A DNA stretch of 6,845 nt from Pseudarthrobacter sp. Lineage in GTDB: Bacteria > Actinomycetota > Actinomycetes > Actinomycetales > Micrococcaceae. Location of the stretch: NCBI GenBank assembly GCA_013362385.1, contig JABFWC010000473.1, positions 1-6,845 on the forward strand, in the 5' to 3' direction. The notes beneath the pieces are model-generated. The model was not told the DNA's origin. It saw only the letters and a program-made list of their open reading frames with translations, and did not search any database. Positions 5,872 through 6,845 of this stretch are shown here, piece after piece. The translations under genes were made by a program, and so were the position numbers. Position 1 is the first letter of the stretch. Each line of letters opens with the position of its first letter.

Positions 5872-6845
5872 GAGCCCACCGGGTGGGCAGTGGTCCTGAT
5901 GGCATTGATGACCCGGTTGATGCTGGCGGTGTCGATTTCGTGGAATACCGGCAGGACCAGGGTGCGGTCACATAGCCGCTCGGTGCCCCGAAGCGAGGCG
6001 TTGCCGGTGTCGCGCCAGCGGTAGGCCGGCTGGCGGTGAGCCGCGTAAGGTCCCCTGCGGCCGCTGATTCCCGCCTCGGCGAGCCGTCCCAGCAGCGTCT
6101 CGCGGGTTGCGGGGAACGTGGGCAGGACTTCCAGCCATAAGGACTGGAAATTGGTGGTGCCGTAGGGCGGGTCGGACACGATCCGCAAACCTTCCACGCC
6201 GGCCAGCGCCTCGATGTACGTGCCTGCGATCTTTCGACGCCGTTCCACCATTTGCGGGAGGCGCCCCAGTTGCACGATCCCGACTGCCGCTTGAAGGTCC
6301 GTCATCCGGTAATCGAAGCCAACTTCCAGGCAGATCTCCCGGGGTGACAGGCACGACTCCCCGCCGTCGAGAACCGCAAGGTTGCTTGAATGCTCGCGGA
6401 GGGCACGGGCGCGGACTGCCCAGTCGGCCCTGCGGGTGGTAAGCATGCCGCCTTCGCCTGTGGTCAGGATGTGGCTTGGATGGAACGACCACACGGCCAC
6501 ATCCGCGCCGACTCCCACCGGCCCGCCCCGATACCGGGACCCGGCCGCGCAGGCCGCATCTTCGATGAGGGTGATCTCATGGCGGTCGCACAGCGCCCTG
6601 ATGGGATCCAGATCCACCGGGACCCCTGCCTGGTCCACCACGATCACCGCGCGCGTGTCCAGGGTCAGGGCAGCGTGCAGGGTTTCGGCTGTCACGTTTC
6701 CCGTTGCGGGATCGACGTCGCAGAAGACCGGGCGTGCACCGACATAAGTCACCGCGTTCGCCGCCGCGATGAAGGTCAGGGAGGGGACGACGACGTCGTC
6801 ACCGGGGCCGATGCCAGCCACCACCAGGGCCAGGTGCAGGGCCGT
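5868..6845 (-). CDS. DegT/DnrJ/EryC1/StrS-fold PLP sugar enzyme, N-terminus outside window
   Basis: The frame is open to the right edge. 325 residues are visible, and roughly 45 N-terminal residues are probably missing, since the edge falls at TALHLAL, normally near residue 50. Counting from the edge codon, it has PGDDVVVPSLTF (14-25), D96 in IEDAACA (expected to contact the PLP ring nitrogen), SFHPSHILTTGEGGML (120-135), GFDYRMTDLQAAVG (176-189), and the C-terminal LVLPVFHEID. These mark the DegT family, which acts on nucleotide 4-keto sugars. The residue that should be the PLP-binding lysine (SFHxxK) is His125 (codon at 6471-6473). Family members with His there (ColD, RfbH) are 3-dehydratases that remove a hydroxyl rather than aminotransferases. 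The GYNYRM asparagine is also changed, to Asp178. It is followed by an acyltransferase overlapping by 4 bp, so it likely belongs to a deoxy/aminosugar or surface-polysaccharide operon. Fold is certain; reaction is open. Confidence 0.88.
   Translation of the reverse strand, partial: TALHLALVVAGIGPGDDVVVPSLTFIAAANAVTYVGARPVFCDVDPATGNVTAETLHAALTLDTRAVIVVDQAGVPVDLDPIRALCDRHEITLIEDAACAAGSRYRGGPVGVGADVAVWSFHPSHILTTGEGGMLTTRRADWAVRARALREHSSNLAVLDGGESCLSPREICLEVGFDYRMTDLQAAVGIVQLGRLPQMVERRRKIAGTYIEALAGVEGLRIVSDPPYGTTNFQSLWLEVLPTFPATRETLLGRLAEAGISGRRGPYAAHRQPAYRWRDTGNASLRGTERLCDRTLVLPVFHEIDTASINRVINAIRTTAHPVGS

Noticed and set aside
5242..6024. Plus-strand open frame (260 codons) opposite the acyltransferase and DegT-fold genes
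   Set aside because: It has no family features, while the minus strand carries two overlapping genes with clear motifs.
5868..6824. GTG at 6824 as the true start of the DegT-fold gene
   Set aside because: The frame stays open to the edge and the upstream residues (TALHLAL) are a conserved part of the family, so the gene continues past the window.

Overview
The window is GC-rich DNA with strong G/C bias at third codon positions and closely packed genes. Together with the protein families present, this suggests a high-GC Gram-positive actinobacterium, probably of the Arthrobacter/Pseudarthrobacter type (Micrococcaceae). The genus is an inference from sequence style, not a search result.

Layout, left to right. 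(1) Positions 3-272, plus strand: the 3' end of a diacylglycerol-kinase-like lipid kinase whose start lies outside the window. (2) Positions 417-2230, plus strand: a two-gene ABC exporter, with an ATP-binding protein followed by an ABC-2 type permease that overlaps it by 4 bp (ATGA). A perfect dyad (6-bp arms, 6-bp spacer) lies about 100 bp upstream and is a candidate operator or hairpin. (3) Positions 2476-5215, plus strand: a GabP-type amino acid/GABA permease and, 10 bp after it, an M18-family zinc aminopeptidase. This is a plausible amino-acid uptake and peptide-recycling unit. (4) Positions 5212 to the right edge, minus strand: a DegT/DnrJ/EryC1/StrS-fold sugar enzyme, incomplete at its N-terminus, followed by a PglD/NeuD-like left-handed beta-helix acyltransferase that starts inside its stop codon (GTGA overlap). 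They look like the distal end of a surface-glycan or nucleotide-sugar cluster that continues past position 6845. The aminopeptidase and the acyltransferase converge with their stop codons overlapping by 4 bp.

Most of the window is ordinary housekeeping and transport content. The part worth a second look is the sugar pair at the right end. The DegT-fold protein has histidine where family aminotransferases carry the PLP-binding lysine, the substitution known from the ColD/RfbH sugar 3-dehydratases. Its acyltransferase partner appears to have tyrosine where PglD-type enzymes have the catalytic histidine. Two neighbouring, translationally coupled enzymes with changed key residues suggest either unusual deoxysugar chemistry or a non-catalytic role. 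No RNA genes, CRISPR arrays, insertion sequences or prophage features were seen.
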